NCBI GenBank assembly: GCA_016709545.1
Contig: JADJMO010000001.1
Span: forward strand, 248,001 to 312,000
Length of the DNA: 64,000 nucleotides
Reading direction: 5' to 3'
Source of the DNA: Myxococcales bacterium
GTDB lineage: Bacteria > Myxococcota_A > Polyangia > Polyangiales > JADJMO01
Part shown: positions 28,608 through 38,190 of the stretch, piece by piece
Position numbering within the stretch: the stretch's first letter is position 1
How the letters are laid out: every line of letters starts with the position of its first letter
Made by a program: the position numbers and the translations under genes
Notes under the pieces: model-generated
Seen by the model: only the letters and a program-made list of their open reading frames with translations
The model's database searches: none
Told to the model about the DNA's origin: nothing

Positions 28608-29780
28608 ATGGCCCACCCCGTCTACGTCGTGTCCGCCGTCCGCACCGCCGTCGCCCTCGGCAAGCCCGGCAAGGGCGCCCTGTTCCAGACCCGCGCCGAC
28701 CTCGTCCTCGCCCACGTGCTGCGCGAGGTCGCGGCGCGCGCCAAGGTCCCGCTCGAGGCGGTCGAGGACGTGGTCGCTGGCTGCGTGAGCCCCGTCGGCG
28801 AGCAGGGCATGAACATCGCGCGCGTGGCCGCGCTCGAGGCCGGCTTCCCGGTGACCACCTGCGGCACCACCATGAACCGCATGTGCGGGTCGTCGCAGCA
28901 GGCCGTGCACACGGCGGCCAACGCCATCGCCGCGGGCGAGGTCGAGGTCGCGATCGGGTGCGGCGTCGAGCTCATGAGCCGCACGCCGATGGGGTCCGAT
29001 GCGCAGGGGCCGGCGCCCTGGTTCCCGCCGCCCGAGGAGCTCGTCGGGCGCTTCCCGTTCGTGTCGCAGGGCATCAGCGCCGAGATGATCGCAGAGAAGT
29101 GGAGGCTCACCCGCACCCAGGTCGACGAGTTCAGCGCGCGGTCGCACGAGAAGGCCCACGCGGCCCAGCAGGCCGGCCAGTTCGTCCGCGAGATCGCGCC
29201 GATCGACGTGGTGCACCCCGACGGCCAGAAGAAGTCGTTCGCGGTCGACGAGGGCATCCGGCCCGGCACCACCGCCGAGAAGCTCGGCGCGCTCAAGCCG
29301 GCGTTCAAGCCCGACGGAGTGATCCACGCGGGCAACAGCTCGCAGATCAGCGACGGCGCCGCGGCCGTGCTGCTCGCCAGCGAGTCGGCGGTCAAGCGCC
29401 TCGGCCTCACGCCGCGCGCGCGCATCGTCGCGACCGCGGTGGCCGGCGACGACCCGACCATCATGCTCACGGCGCCCATCCCGGCGACCCGCAAGGTGCT
29501 GCAGAAGGCCGGGCTGCGCATGAGCGACATCGACACCTTCGAGGTGAACGAGGCGTTCGCCTCGGTGCCGCTCGCGTGGGCCCACGACACCGAAGCCGAC
29601 CTCGGCAAGACCAACGTGCGCGGCGGCGCCATCGCCCTCGGCCACCCGCTCGGTGGCTCGGGCGCCCGCATCATGACCACGCTCATCCACCTGCTCGAGG
29701 ACGAGAAGTTCCGCTACGGCCTGCAGACCATGTGCATCGGCTTCGGCCAGGCCACGGCGACGATCCTCGAGCGCGTGTGA
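28608..29780 (+). CDS. Thiolase family protein (acetyl-CoA C-acyltransferase)
   Basis: A 390-aa thiolase, of normal length. It joins or cleaves acyl-CoA and acetyl-CoA in fatty-acid oxidation or ketone/branched-acid metabolism. The nucleophilic Cys lies in NRMCGSSQQAVH (C93). The catalytic His is in GHPLGGSGAR (H346), and the second Cys in TMCIGFGQAT (C376), where the family's usual CxGGG loop is changed to CIGFG. The NEAF signature is present (FEVNEAFASVPLAW). A ribosome binding site (agaagg, 28595-28600) precedes the ATG. No dehydrogenase or hydratase neighbour shares its operon, so the specific chain length is not determinable. Confidence 0.92.
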   Translation: MAHPVYVVSAVRTAVALGKPGKGALFQTRADLVLAHVLREVAARAKVPLEAVEDVVAGCVSPVGEQGMNIARVAALEAGFPVTTCGTTMNRMCGSSQQAVHTAANAIAAGEVEVAIGCGVELMSRTPMGSDAQGPAPWFPPPEELVGRFPFVSQGISAEMIAEKWRLTRTQVDEFSARSHEKAHAAQQAGQFVREIAPIDVVHPDGQKKSFAVDEGIRPGTTAEKLGALKPAFKPDGVIHAGNSSQISDGAAAVLLASESAVKRLGLTPRARIVATAVAGDDPTIMLTAPIPATRKVLQKAGLRMSDIDTFEVNEAFASVPLAWAHDTEADLGKTNVRGGAIALGHPLGGSGARIMTTLIHLLEDEKFRYGLQTMCIGFGQATATILERV

Positions 29781-29853
29781 CCAGCTCCGGGCTGCGCAGC
29801 GGGGAACTTGGCCCGCTGCGCGTCCTGGGTGCTGGGTGCGCCGAGGAGGACCG

Positions 29854-30660
29854 ATGTGCCGGCTCTTGGGGGTCGTGTCGAGCGAGACCACGACCTATGG
29901 ATTCTCGCTCCGACGCGCCAAGAAGAGCCTGGCGGCGCTGTCGCGCGCGCACCCCGACGGCTGGGGCCTCGCCGTCCACGCGCGGGGCCGGGGGTGGTCG
30001 ACGCAGCGCCATGCCGCCTGCGCGGGCGACGACCACCGCTTCGACGCGCTCGCCGGGAGCGTCGAGGGCGAGACGCTGGTCGCCCACATCCGCAAGAAGA
30101 CCGTCGGTCCGCAGCGCGTCGAGAACACCCACCCGTTCCGGCGTGGTCGCTGGGTGTTCGCGCACAACGGCACCCTGCACGACCTGACCCACATCACCCG
30201 GCGCACGTCGGCCGCGCGTGCCGCGGAGGTCGAGGGTGACACCGACAGCGAGCGCTATTTCGCGCACGTCCTCACTGCCCTCGACGAAGCCGGCGGAGAC
30301 CCGGTGCGCGAACGAGCCGCCCTCGTCGACGTCGTGCGCCCGCTCGTCGCCGACCCGCCGTTCGCCGAGAGTGGCGGCGCGAACTTCCTCCTCGGCGACG
30401 GCGAGACGCTCTACGCGTTCCGCCTCGGCCGCACGCTGCACGTCCTCGATCGCAACCCCGGCCACGCCGTCCGCCTCGAGCGCCGGTTCGAGGAGACCGT
30501 GCTCGAGACCCGGTGGAGCGCGCGGCGGAACGCCGTGCTCGTCGCGAGCGAGCCGATGACCGACGAGCCATGGGAGGAGATCGTGAGCGGGAGCCTCGTC
30601 GCCATCCACGGCGGCGCGCGCCCGGTGCTCGAGCCGCTCTTCACCGCGGCCGCAGGATGA
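29854..30660 (+). CDS. Class II glutamine amidotransferase (GATase type 2, YafJ/EgtC-like)
   Basis: A 268-aa N-terminal-nucleophile glutamine amidohydrolase. The Met is followed directly by Cys (MCRLLGVVSS), the usual nucleophile exposed after Met removal. Family motifs are HPDGWGLAVH, VAHIRKKTVG, ENTHPFRRGRWVFAHNGTLHD and DTDSERYF, as in the stand-alone EgtC/YafJ group. The start ATG at 29854 is fixed by the Cys2 requirement; an upstream in-frame ATG would block processing. It may release ammonia or cleave a gamma-glutamyl bond in a small molecule. No ergothioneine genes are nearby, so the substrate is unknown. Its 3' end overlaps the convergent transporter gene by 20 bases. Confidence 0.88.
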   Translation: MCRLLGVVSSETTTYGFSLRRAKKSLAALSRAHPDGWGLAVHARGRGWSTQRHAACAGDDHRFDALAGSVEGETLVAHIRKKTVGPQRVENTHPFRRGRWVFAHNGTLHDLTHITRRTSAARAAEVEGDTDSERYFAHVLTALDEAGGDPVRERAALVDVVRPLVADPPFAESGGANFLLGDGETLYAFRLGRTLHVLDRNPGHAVRLERRFEETVLETRWSARRNAVLVASEPMTDEPWEEIVSGSLVAIHGGARPVLEPLFTAAAG

Positions 30661-31531
30661 CGCCGACGCCGAGCAGGCTGGTCGCCACCGCGAGGCCGGT
30701 CAGCACCGAGAACGGCTCGCCGGCGACCAGCACGCCGAGCCCGAGCGCCACGAGCGGGTTCACGAAGGCATAGCTCATCGCAACCGCGGGCCGCACGTTG
30801 CGGAGCAGCCACGTGTAGGCGGAGAACGCCACGATCGAGCCCATCACCACCAGGTACACCACCGCGGACAGCGAGCGCCCGCTCGGCAGGTGGTGCAGCC
30901 GCTCGCCGCGCGCGAGGCCGATGGCGAGCATCATCGCGCCGCCCGTGAGCATCTGCGCGGCCGTGGCCATGCCGCCGGCCGGGAGCGCGAGGCGCCGGCT
31001 CCACACGGAGCCGAGGGCCCAGCAGATCGGCGCGAGCACGATGAACGCGCCCGCGGCGTCGAGGTGGATGGAGCCGCCCGCGTGCAGGAGCGCGATGCCG
31101 CCGAACCCGAGGGCGAGGCCCAGCACCTCGCGACGCGTGGGGCGCTCGCGGGCCGACGAGAGCGCCGCGAACAGGGCAGCCCAGATCGGCATCGTCGCGA
31201 CCACCACCGCGGCCACGCTGGAGCTCACCGAGCGCTGGGCGAGGGCGACCCCGCCGTTGCCGCCGACGAGCAGCAGCGCCCCGACCTTGGCCGAGTCGAT
31301 CCACTCCTGCCGCGTGGGGGTGGGCGCGCCGCGGAAGCGCAGGAACGCGTACAGCGCGGCGCCGGCGGCGAGGTACCGCGGCCCGGCGACCAGGAACGGC
31401 GGGATGGTCTCGAGCGCGACCTTGAGCGCGAAGTAGGTCGAACCCCACACGAGATAGACGACCAGGAGCGCGCCGATCACCGCCCAGCGAGGGCTCGGGA
31501 CGACGACCGGGGCGGCGACGACCTGCTGCAT
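30641..31531 (-). CDS. EamA/DMT family transporter (YedA-like)
   Basis: A 296-aa inner-membrane transporter of the drug/metabolite (DMT) superfamily, with about ten hydrophobic segments in two EamA halves. The first half contains VYLVWGSTYFALKVALETIPP and the second MGSIVAFSAYTWLLRNVRPAVAMSYAFVNPLVAL. Start ATG at 31531 is the first Met that gives a normal N-terminus; the frame continues upstream into an overlapping gene and is not used. It is divergent from a MocR regulator with 144 bases between, a common arrangement in which the regulator controls an amino-acid or vitamin-related exporter. The substrate is unknown. Confidence 0.88.
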   Translation of the reverse strand: MQQVVAAPVVVPSPRWAVIGALLVVYLVWGSTYFALKVALETIPPFLVAGPRYLAAGAALYAFLRFRGAPTPTRQEWIDSAKVGALLLVGGNGGVALAQRSVSSSVAAVVVATMPIWAALFAALSSARERPTRREVLGLALGFGGIALLHAGGSIHLDAAGAFIVLAPICWALGSVWSRRLALPAGGMATAAQMLTGGAMMLAIGLARGERLHHLPSGRSLSAVVYLVVMGSIVAFSAYTWLLRNVRPAVAMSYAFVNPLVALGLGVLVAGEPFSVLTGLAVATSLLGVGVILRPR

Positions 31532-31597
31532 GACGGACGCTAGGATGCGTCGTCGTCGGCGGAGGCGACAGAGGCAGTCTCGTTTCTCTCCGACCGA

Positions 31598-31623
31598 TAC
31601 AGTGCGCCACTGTACTGGTACAG
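31598..31623. promoter_or_regulatory. Overlapping palindromes between the EamA and MocR genes (probable operator)
   Basis: TACAGTG CGC CACTGTA (31598-31614) is a perfect 7-bp inverted repeat with a 3-base centre. CTGTAC TG GTACAG (31610-31623) is a second perfect inverted repeat sharing CTGTA with the first. Both lie in the divergent spacer. Such ACTGTAC-type repeats are a likely MocR binding site controlling both promoters; the protein-DNA match is inferred. Confidence 0.6.
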
Positions 31624-31675
31624 GCCGAGCACACTGTGTTGGTCGCTCCCGTCGGTGCGGCGTACGCTCCGGTCG

Positions 31676-33118
31676 ATGGACGAGCTCCTCTACGAACGCG
31701 TCGCCGCCCACGTCGAGGCCTTGATCGCGCGCGGGACCCTGCGCGGTGGGGCGCGGGCGCCGTCGGTCCGCAAGCTCGCGCGGCAGCAGCGGTGCAGCGT
31801 GGCGACCGCGGTGCTCGCCTACCGGACGCTCGAGGCCAAGGGCGTGTTCGAGGCCCGACCGCAGTCCGGGCACTACGTGCGGATCGCGGCGCGCCCGCCG
31901 TTGCCCGAGTTCCGCGCTACCCGCACGCTGGCCGTGTTTGCGGCGCCGGCGGTCTCGTCGCTGGTGGCCAAGGTGTACGGGGCGGCGCGCGACCCGAAGG
32001 TCGTGAACTTCGGCACCGCGGTGCCCGCCGCGGCGTTGCTCCCCGTCGAGCGGCTCGGCCGGATCGTCGCGCGCCTCGCGCGGACGGAGCTCGCGCAGCA
32101 CATCCACTACGACGTCCCGCCGGGCAACGTGCACCTGCGCCGACAGATCGCGCGGCGCTCGGTCGAGTGGGGGTGCGCGCTCGGCGAGGACGACTTCGTC
32201 ACCACGGTCGGCGCGATGGAGGCGCTGCACCTCGCGCTGCGCGCGGTGACCCAGCCCGGCGACGTCATCGCCGTCGAGTCGCCCACCTACTACGGCCTCC
32301 TGCAGCTCATCGAGTCGCTGGGCTTGCGGGTCGTGGAGATCCCGGCGCACCCCGGCGCGGGGCTCGACCTCGCGGCGCTCGAGGAGGCGCTCGCGCAGCA
32401 TCGCGTGCGCGCCGTGCTCGCGATGCCCAACTTCAACAACCCGCTCGGGAGCCTCATGCCGGAGGCGAACAAGAAGGAGCTCGTCGAGATGCTCGCGCGG
32501 CGGGAGATCCCGCTGATCGAGGACGATCTCTACGGCGACCTGCACCACCAGGGCGAGCGCCCGCGCTCGGCGAAGGCCTTCGACCGCGACGGCAACGTGC
32601 TGCTGTGCGGGTCCGTCTCCAAGACCATCGCGCCCGGGTTCCGCGTCGGATGGATCGCGCCCGGCCGGCACCGCGACCGGGTCGAGGCGCTGAAGTTCGC
32701 CCAGAGCGTGGGTACCCCGCCGCTGCTGCAGGTGGCGGTGGCGGAGCTGATGGAGGCGGGCGGCTACGACCGTCACCTGCGCGGGATGCGGGCCGCGCTC
32801 GCGGCGCAGGTGCAGCACACTCGGGACGCCATCGCCGCCCTGTTCCCGCCCGGCACCCGCGTGTCGCGACCGCAGGGGGGCTTCGTGCTGTGGGTGGAGC
32901 TGCCCCACGGCGTGCGCGCGCTCGACGTGCACCAGCGCGCCCTCGCGGCGCGCATCAGCGTCGCGCCCGGCCCGATCTTCTCCGCACGGGGGAAATTCTC
33001 GGGGTATCTGCGCCTCTCCTGCGGCCACCCGTGGACCCCCGAGCTCGAGGCCGCCGTCCGCACCCTCGGACAGATCGTCGAGGGGCTCGCTGCGCGTCCT
33101 CTCGCCCGGACGGCCTGA
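31676..33118 (+). CDS. MocR-type (GntR plus PLP aminotransferase) transcription regulator
   Basis: A 480-aa fusion. The N-terminal winged helix of GntR type fills residues about 1-70 (YERVAAHVEALIARG; PSVRKLARQQRCSVATAVLAYRTLEAKG). The rest is a fold-type I aminotransferase-like domain. The PLP Lys is in SVSKTIAPGFRVGW (K316), and the Asp/Tyr pair typical of PLP binding is in IEDDLYGDL. MocR proteins sense PLP or amino acids and usually control a divergent target, here the EamA transporter next to the palindromes at 31598-31623. Start ATG at 31676 (MDELLYERVAAHV) is preferred to upstream in-frame starts, as the family N-terminus begins close to it. Confidence 0.9.
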   Translation: MDELLYERVAAHVEALIARGTLRGGARAPSVRKLARQQRCSVATAVLAYRTLEAKGVFEARPQSGHYVRIAARPPLPEFRATRTLAVFAAPAVSSLVAKVYGAARDPKVVNFGTAVPAAALLPVERLGRIVARLARTELAQHIHYDVPPGNVHLRRQIARRSVEWGCALGEDDFVTTVGAMEALHLALRAVTQPGDVIAVESPTYYGLLQLIESLGLRVVEIPAHPGAGLDLAALEEALAQHRVRAVLAMPNFNNPLGSLMPEANKKELVEMLARREIPLIEDDLYGDLHHQGERPRSAKAFDRDGNVLLCGSVSKTIAPGFRVGWIAPGRHRDRVEALKFAQSVGTPPLLQVAVAELMEAGGYDRHLRGMRAALAAQVQHTRDAIAALFPPGTRVSRPQGGFVLWVELPHGVRALDVHQRALAARISVAPGPIFSARGKFSGYLRLSCGHPWTPELEAAVRTLGQIVEGLAARPLARTA

Positions 33119-33170
33119 GATGCCGGGGAATTGCCCCGCGCCGGTCCACTCGGGCTACCCTCGTCGGACC

Positions 33171-33905
33171 ATGGACGAGCGCCTGAAGCAGATCCTCCGC
33201 ATCGCCCGCGAGCACTACGAGCGCCGCGAGTTCGACAAGGCGGAGCCCCTCTTGCGCGGGGTCCTCGACGAGCTCGACAAGTTCGCCGACGTCTACAACA
33301 TGCTCGGCGTGATGGCGCACGAGCGGCGCGACTTCCTCGAGGCCGAGCGCTGCTGCTTCGAGCGCGCCCTCGAGCTCAACCCGGGCTACACCGAGGCCGC
33401 GCTCAGCCTGACGGTCACCTACAACGACCTCGGCAAGTTCGACCTCGCGCGCGCCGTCCACGAGCGCGCGACCGGCGGGCCGCGCCCCGAGGGCGGCATG
33501 GACCCGTTCGTGCGCGGCAAGATCGCCAACATGCACGCCGAGGTCGGCCAGGCCTACGTCGACACGGGGCTCTTGCGCGACGCGATCCCCGAATACGAGA
33601 AGGCGGTCGGGCTCTGCCCGCAGTTCGCCGACCTGCGCACCAAGCTCGGCAACCTCTACAAGGAGGTCGGCGACGCCGCTCGCGCCCGCGCGCAGTACGA
33701 GGCCGCGCGCGAGGCCAACCCCAAGTACGCGCCGGCCCGCGTCGCCCTCGCGGTGCTCATGATCGCCGCCAACGAGCGCGTGAAGGCCGAGGACGAGCTG
33801 CAAGAGGTGCTCGCGATCGACCCCGACCACAAGACCGCGCAGATGTATTTGCGCATGCTCAAGGGCATCCGCCCCCCGGGCGCCTCGCGCCCGCCGCCTG
33901 CCTGA
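33171..33905 (+). CDS. TPR protein
   Basis: A 244-aa protein made of about five to six tetratricopeptide repeats, for example HYERREFDKAEPLLRGVLDE, DFLEAERCCFERALELNPGY, GLLRDAIPEYEKAVGLCPQF and DAARARAQYEAAREANPKY. It ends in a Pro-rich tail. No signal peptide or membrane segment is seen, so it is cytoplasmic and probably a scaffold for protein-protein contacts. The start ATG at 33171 (MDERLKQILRIAREHY) is chosen because the upstream extension lacks repeat character. It is convergent with the oxidoreductase gene, 12 bases apart. Confidence 0.82.
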   Translation: MDERLKQILRIAREHYERREFDKAEPLLRGVLDELDKFADVYNMLGVMAHERRDFLEAERCCFERALELNPGYTEAALSLTVTYNDLGKFDLARAVHERATGGPRPEGGMDPFVRGKIANMHAEVGQAYVDTGLLRDAIPEYEKAVGLCPQFADLRTKLGNLYKEVGDAARARAQYEAAREANPKYAPARVALAVLMIAANERVKAEDELQEVLAIDPDHKTAQMYLRMLKGIRPPGASRPPPA

Positions 33906-33917
33906 ACCGCCGGCCCA

Positions 33918-36062
33918 TCACTCGGCGTGGGCGTCTTCGCTCCGCTCCACGACCGCCGAGACCTCCACCGTCACCCCGCTGAAGGCCGCGTTGCCGCTGA
34001 GCCGATCGAGGAGCATGTCGTCGGTGAGGTCGTTCGCGCTGACCCCGGCGTGGGCCTCGGCGACCGCCATGCGCGTGCCGGGCCGGTGGTGCCCGAACCC
34101 GTGGGGCATGCTCACGACGCCGGGCATCATCTCCTCGCTGACCTCGGCCCGCAGCCGCACCTCGCCGCGCGCGTTCTTCACGGCCACGAGCGCGCCGTCG
34201 GCGATCCCGCGCGCGCGGGCGTCGGTGGGGTTGACGAGGAGCGTGCAGCGGTCGCGCCCCTTGACGAGGCGCGTGCTGTTGTGGAGCCAGGAGTTGTTGC
34301 TCCGGAGGTGGCGGCGGCCGATCATCGTGAGCGTGTCGCCGCGGGGCGCGAGCAGCGCGCGTAGCGCGGGCACCTCGGCCACGAGCGCCTGGGGCGCGAG
34401 CTGCACCTTGCGATCGGGCGTGCGGAGGAGGTCGGGCAACCGGCTCCGCAGCGGGCCGAGGTCGAGTCCGTGGGGACTCTTGCGCAGCTCGGCGAGAGAG
34501 AGGCCGCCGCGGAAGGTGCCGTACGGGCCGGCCCGCAGCGCGAGGTCGACCACCGCCTCGGGACCGAGCTTGCGGAGCAGCGCGGACACGGGCATCTGCA
34601 GCGGACCCGCGGCAGAGATCCCCGGGAGGATGCGCGCGCCGAGCTTCACGAAGATCTCGAAGTCGTCGAGCTCGTCCGGCCCCTTGGGCAGCGGCGCGTC
34701 GACCCATTTGGCGTGGTTGCGCACGCCGAAGGCGTTCAGCGCGAGATCGTAGTGTGCCCGCTGCAGCGGCGAGACCGGCGGCAGGATCACGTGCGCGTGC
34801 CGCGTGGTCTCGTTCAGGAACGAGTCGACCGCCACCATGTGATCGAGCTCCGCGAGCGCGGCCTCGATCCGCCGCCCGTTCGGCGCCGAGAGCACCGGGT
34901 TGCCCGCGCTCGTGATCAGCGCGCGGATCTGCCCCTGGCCCGGGGTCTCGATCTCCTCGGCGAGGACGGCCACCGGCAGCTCGCCGCCGACCGCGGGTAG
35001 CCCGCGAACCCGCGAGTGCGCGCCCCCGACCGAGGACAGCCCGAAGAGATCGGCGATGACCATGAGCTCCGCGGCCGGCGTCGTCCACATCGCGCCGCCC
35101 GCGCGGTCGAGGTTGCCGGTGACCGCGTTGAGCGCGTACGCGAGCCACGACACCAGGGTGCCGTGCTCCTGGTGGCACGTGCCGACGCGCACGTAGCAGG
35201 CGGCGCGCTCGGCACGGGCGAACTCGCGCGCCATCGTCGCGATGCGGTCGGAGGCCACGCCGGTCGCGCTCGCCACCTGGTCGGGCGCGAAGTCGCGGGC
35301 GAGGCGGCGGAGCTCGTCGAGCCCCGCGAGGTGCGGCCCGGGCCGTTCGAGGCCCTCGGCGAAGACCACGTACAGCATCGCGAAGAGCAGCAGGGCGTCG
35401 GTGCTCGGTCGGATGAAGACGTGGGTGTCGGCGAGCTCCGCGGTCTCGGTGCGACGCGGGTCGACCACCACGAGCTTACCGCCGCGGGCCTGCAGCTCCT
35501 TGATGCGCCGCCGCTGGTCGGGGGCGGTCATGATGCTGCCATTGCTGACGACGGGGTTGGCGCCGAGCACGAGCCAGTGGTCGGTGCGGTCGACGTCGGG
35601 CACCGGCATGAGCAGCACGTGGCCGAACATCTCGTGCGCAGCCCGCATGTGGGGCACCTGGTCGGTCGACGACGCGGAGAACAGGTTGCGCGTGCCGAGC
35701 TTGCGCAGCACCGCCTGCCCGGCCGTCAGGAGGCCGAGGTTGTGGGCCGTGGGGTTGCCCTGGTAGACGGCGACGGCGTCGGGCCCGTGCGCGCGGCGGA
35801 CCCGCAGGATGCCTTCCGCGGCGAAGTCGAGCGCCTCTTGCCAGGTGGTCTCGACGAAGTCCTCGCCGCGGCGCAGGAGAGGGCGGCGGAGGCGGTCGGG
35901 GTCCTCGTGGAGGTCCTGCATGCCCACCACCTTGGGGCACACGTACCCACGACTCTGCGGGTCGTCCGGGTCGCCGCGCACGCCGACCACGCGATCCCCC
36001 TCGGTGTCGACGAGGATGCCACACGCAGCTTCGCAGAGGGTGCAGGTCGCCGGCTTGCGCAT
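33918..36062 (-). CDS. Molybdopterin-dependent oxidoreductase (DMSO reductase family)
   Basis: A 714-aa catalytic subunit of the bis-MGD (DMSO reductase) family. The N-terminal [4Fe-4S] motif is CTLCEAAC with a distal Cys (C7, C10, C14, C42). Molybdopterin-binding motifs follow, such as VAVYQGNPTAHN, HWLVLGANPVVSNGSI and LVVVDPRRTETAELAD. The C-terminal MGD-binding domain is at about 580-700 (LVNPTDARARGIADGALVAVKN; MPHGFGHH). No twin-arginine signal is visible, so it is probably cytoplasmic. No electron-transfer subunit is adjacent, so it may act alone or with a general reductant. Substrate is not determinable; the family includes formate, nitrate and thiosulfate enzymes. Its start is divergent from the FHA-cyclase gene. 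Confidence 0.9.
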   Translation of the reverse strand: MRKPATCTLCEAACGILVDTEGDRVVGVRGDPDDPQSRGYVCPKVVGMQDLHEDPDRLRRPLLRRGEDFVETTWQEALDFAAEGILRVRRAHGPDAVAVYQGNPTAHNLGLLTAGQAVLRKLGTRNLFSASSTDQVPHMRAAHEMFGHVLLMPVPDVDRTDHWLVLGANPVVSNGSIMTAPDQRRRIKELQARGGKLVVVDPRRTETAELADTHVFIRPSTDALLLFAMLYVVFAEGLERPGPHLAGLDELRRLARDFAPDQVASATGVASDRIATMAREFARAERAACYVRVGTCHQEHGTLVSWLAYALNAVTGNLDRAGGAMWTTPAAELMVIADLFGLSSVGGAHSRVRGLPAVGGELPVAVLAEEIETPGQGQIRALITSAGNPVLSAPNGRRIEAALAELDHMVAVDSFLNETTRHAHVILPPVSPLQRAHYDLALNAFGVRNHAKWVDAPLPKGPDELDDFEIFVKLGARILPGISAAGPLQMPVSALLRKLGPEAVVDLALRAGPYGTFRGGLSLAELRKSPHGLDLGPLRSRLPDLLRTPDRKVQLAPQALVAEVPALRALLAPRGDTLTMIGRRHLRSNNSWLHNSTRLVKGRDRCTLLVNPTDARARGIADGALVAVKNARGEVRLRAEVSEEMMPGVVSMPHGFGHHRPGTRMAVAEAHAGVSANDLTDDMLLDRLSGNAAFSGVTVEVSAVVERSEDAHAE

Positions 36063-36169
36063 CGGGGAAGGGTAGCCCGATCCGCCCCTCCGCCGCAGGC
36101 TCGGCCCTACCGCGCACTTGGGCGTGCGACGGCCGATGAATCCGTGTAGCCTCTTCGGTTGGCGCGTCC

Positions 36170-38188
36170 ATGGCTCGCATCATCCTCGCCACCGCCGAAG
36201 GCACCCAGTCGGTCGACCTGCGACCGCACAACACGCTCGGGCGCCATCCGAACAACACGATCCAGCTCCTCGACAAGATCGTCAGCAAGGAGCACTGCAT
36301 CATCCTCCTCGCCGACGGCAAGTGGATCCTGCGTGACCTCGGATCGCTGAACGGCACCTACATCAACGGTGAGCGCGTGCAGGGCGAGCGTCCGCTGCGC
36401 CACGGTGACGAGATCGCGCTCGGCTCCACGCGCGCCCGCTTCGACGACGGCTCGGGCTCGTTCCCGCAGCACGCCCAGCCACTCGCCGTCTCGCCAGGGG
36501 CGTTCGTCCCGAACCCGCCGCCGCAGATGGCGCCACAGCCGATGCCCGCGGTGCCCATCGCCGGTTACCAGCCGGGTGGCTCGCCGACCGGGCAGGGGGT
36601 TCCGGGCGTGTACCCCGTGCCTTCGGGGCCGCGACCGCCGCCGCAACAGATGGGTGGTCCGGTGTCGATGCCGCAGGCTGGCCCGGCCACCGCGGTTTCG
36701 GGCCGACCGTACCAGTCGCCGGGCCAGCCGCCGCCTCCTGGCGGCACGCTCGGCCAGGGGCAGGCGCTGCCCGTCCCCGGCACGCCGATGCCTATCCACC
36801 AGGGCGCCGGGGGCCCGCCGCCGTTCGGGGGCACCCGCCTCGTCGAGGTCCAGGACCAGAACCGCCAGATCGGCACCCAGATTGCCGCGGTGCAGAAGGG
36901 CTTCCAGCCCTTCGATCAGGTCGCCCACGACCCGCAGATGGTCCGTGACGACTACGAGCGGCTGCGCATCGCCTACGAGGTCACGCGCGAGCTCGTCGGC
37001 GAGCGCGACGTCGAGCAGGTGATCACCAGGGTGCTCACCGCGTGCTTCAAGTTCGTGCGCGCCGACCGCGGCGTCATCTTCCTCGTCGAAGACGGCCAGC
37101 TCGTGCCGCGCGCCAACCGGCGCCGCAGCGGCGGCGAGGCCCCCGTCGTCGTCAGCTCCACCATCCTCGACCACGTCAAGACCACACGCTCCGCCGTGCT
37201 CACCAACGACGCGGCGATGGACTTCGCCAACAGCAAGGGCAAGAGCATGATCCTGAACCGGATCAGCTCGGCCATGGTCGTGCCGTTCGTGCACAACGAC
37301 AAGCTGCTCGGCGTGCTCTGGCTCGACAGCGAGCAGCTCGCCGTCTTCAACCAGAAGGAGCTCGAGCTCGCCACCTCGATGGCCCACCAGGCCGCGATGT
37401 TCGTCGAGAACGCCCTCCTCGCGAAGAAGGTCGAGGCCGAGATCATCACGCGCGACCGCTTCTCGCGCCTGCTCTCGCCGAACCTCGCGGCGCAGGTCAT
37501 CAGCGGCAAGCTCGACGTGAAGCTCGGCGGCGATCAGCTCCCCGAGTGCACAGTGTTCAACAGCGACATCCGCGGCTTCACGCGCATGTCCGACGGCGCG
37601 GCCCCGCAGTCGATCGTCGACATGCTCAACGAGTACTTCGAGGCCATGGTCGAGGTGCTGTTCAAGTACGAGGGCACGCTCGACAAGTTCATGGGCGACG
37701 GCATCATGGCGCTGTTCGGCGCCCCGGTGTCGCACCCCGACGACCCGATCCGCTCGGTGCGCAGCGCGCTCGAGATGATGGACGTGCTCGGCGTGCTCAA
37801 CCGCAACCGCGTGGCGCGCAACGCCGTGCCGCTGGCGATCGGCATCGGCATCCACACCGGACCGCTCGTCGCGGGCTACATCGGCAGCACCAAGGCGCTC
37901 AGCTACACGGTCATCGGTGACACCGCCAACACCTCGGCGCGCCTCTGCGGCATCGCCGAGGCCGGGCAGATCATCGTCAGCGAGACCACCGCCGCCAAGC
38001 TCGGCAACCGCTTCGATCTGCACGAGCTCCCGCCGGCCAAGCTCAAGGGCAAGGAGCGCCCGCTGCGGGTGTTCGACGTGAAGGGCGAGCGGGGTGTCAC
38101 CCGCGCGAACATCGTCGGGACGACCGGCGGGCCGGGCGCCGCGGGCGCCACCGGTCCTGGAGCGAACGGGTCGGCGACCGCGTCCTGA
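36170..38188 (+). CDS. FHA-GAF-class III adenylate/guanylate cyclase
   Basis: A 672-aa signalling protein. FHA domain about 1-85 (TLGRHPNNTIQLLDKIVSKEH; LRDLGSLNGTYINGERV), a Pro/Gly/Gln-rich linker about 100-220, a GAF domain about 265-415, and a class III cyclase domain about 445-630. Catalytic features: first metal Asp in NSDIRGFTRM, a purine-contact Lys in LDKFMGDGIMALFGAP, whose GDG supplies the second metal Asp, and the transition-state Asn/Arg in ANTSARL. All key residues are present, so it should be active, probably making cAMP. The FHA domain would recruit a phosphorylated partner. The next gene starts two bases after this stop, so the two form an operon. Confidence 0.92.
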   Translation: MARIILATAEGTQSVDLRPHNTLGRHPNNTIQLLDKIVSKEHCIILLADGKWILRDLGSLNGTYINGERVQGERPLRHGDEIALGSTRARFDDGSGSFPQHAQPLAVSPGAFVPNPPPQMAPQPMPAVPIAGYQPGGSPTGQGVPGVYPVPSGPRPPPQQMGGPVSMPQAGPATAVSGRPYQSPGQPPPPGGTLGQGQALPVPGTPMPIHQGAGGPPPFGGTRLVEVQDQNRQIGTQIAAVQKGFQPFDQVAHDPQMVRDDYERLRIAYEVTRELVGERDVEQVITRVLTACFKFVRADRGVIFLVEDGQLVPRANRRRSGGEAPVVVSSTILDHVKTTRSAVLTNDAAMDFANSKGKSMILNRISSAMVVPFVHNDKLLGVLWLDSEQLAVFNQKELELATSMAHQAAMFVENALLAKKVEAEIITRDRFSRLLSPNLAAQVISGKLDVKLGGDQLPECTVFNSDIRGFTRMSDGAAPQSIVDMLNEYFEAMVEVLFKYEGTLDKFMGDGIMALFGAPVSHPDDPIRSVRSALEMMDVLGVLNRNRVARNAVPLAIGIGIHTGPLVAGYIGSTKALSYTVIGDTANTSARLCGIAEAGQIIVSETTAAKLGNRFDLHELPPAKLKGKERPLRVFDVKGERGVTRANIVGTTGGPGAAGATGPGANGSATAS

Positions 38189-38190
38189 CG

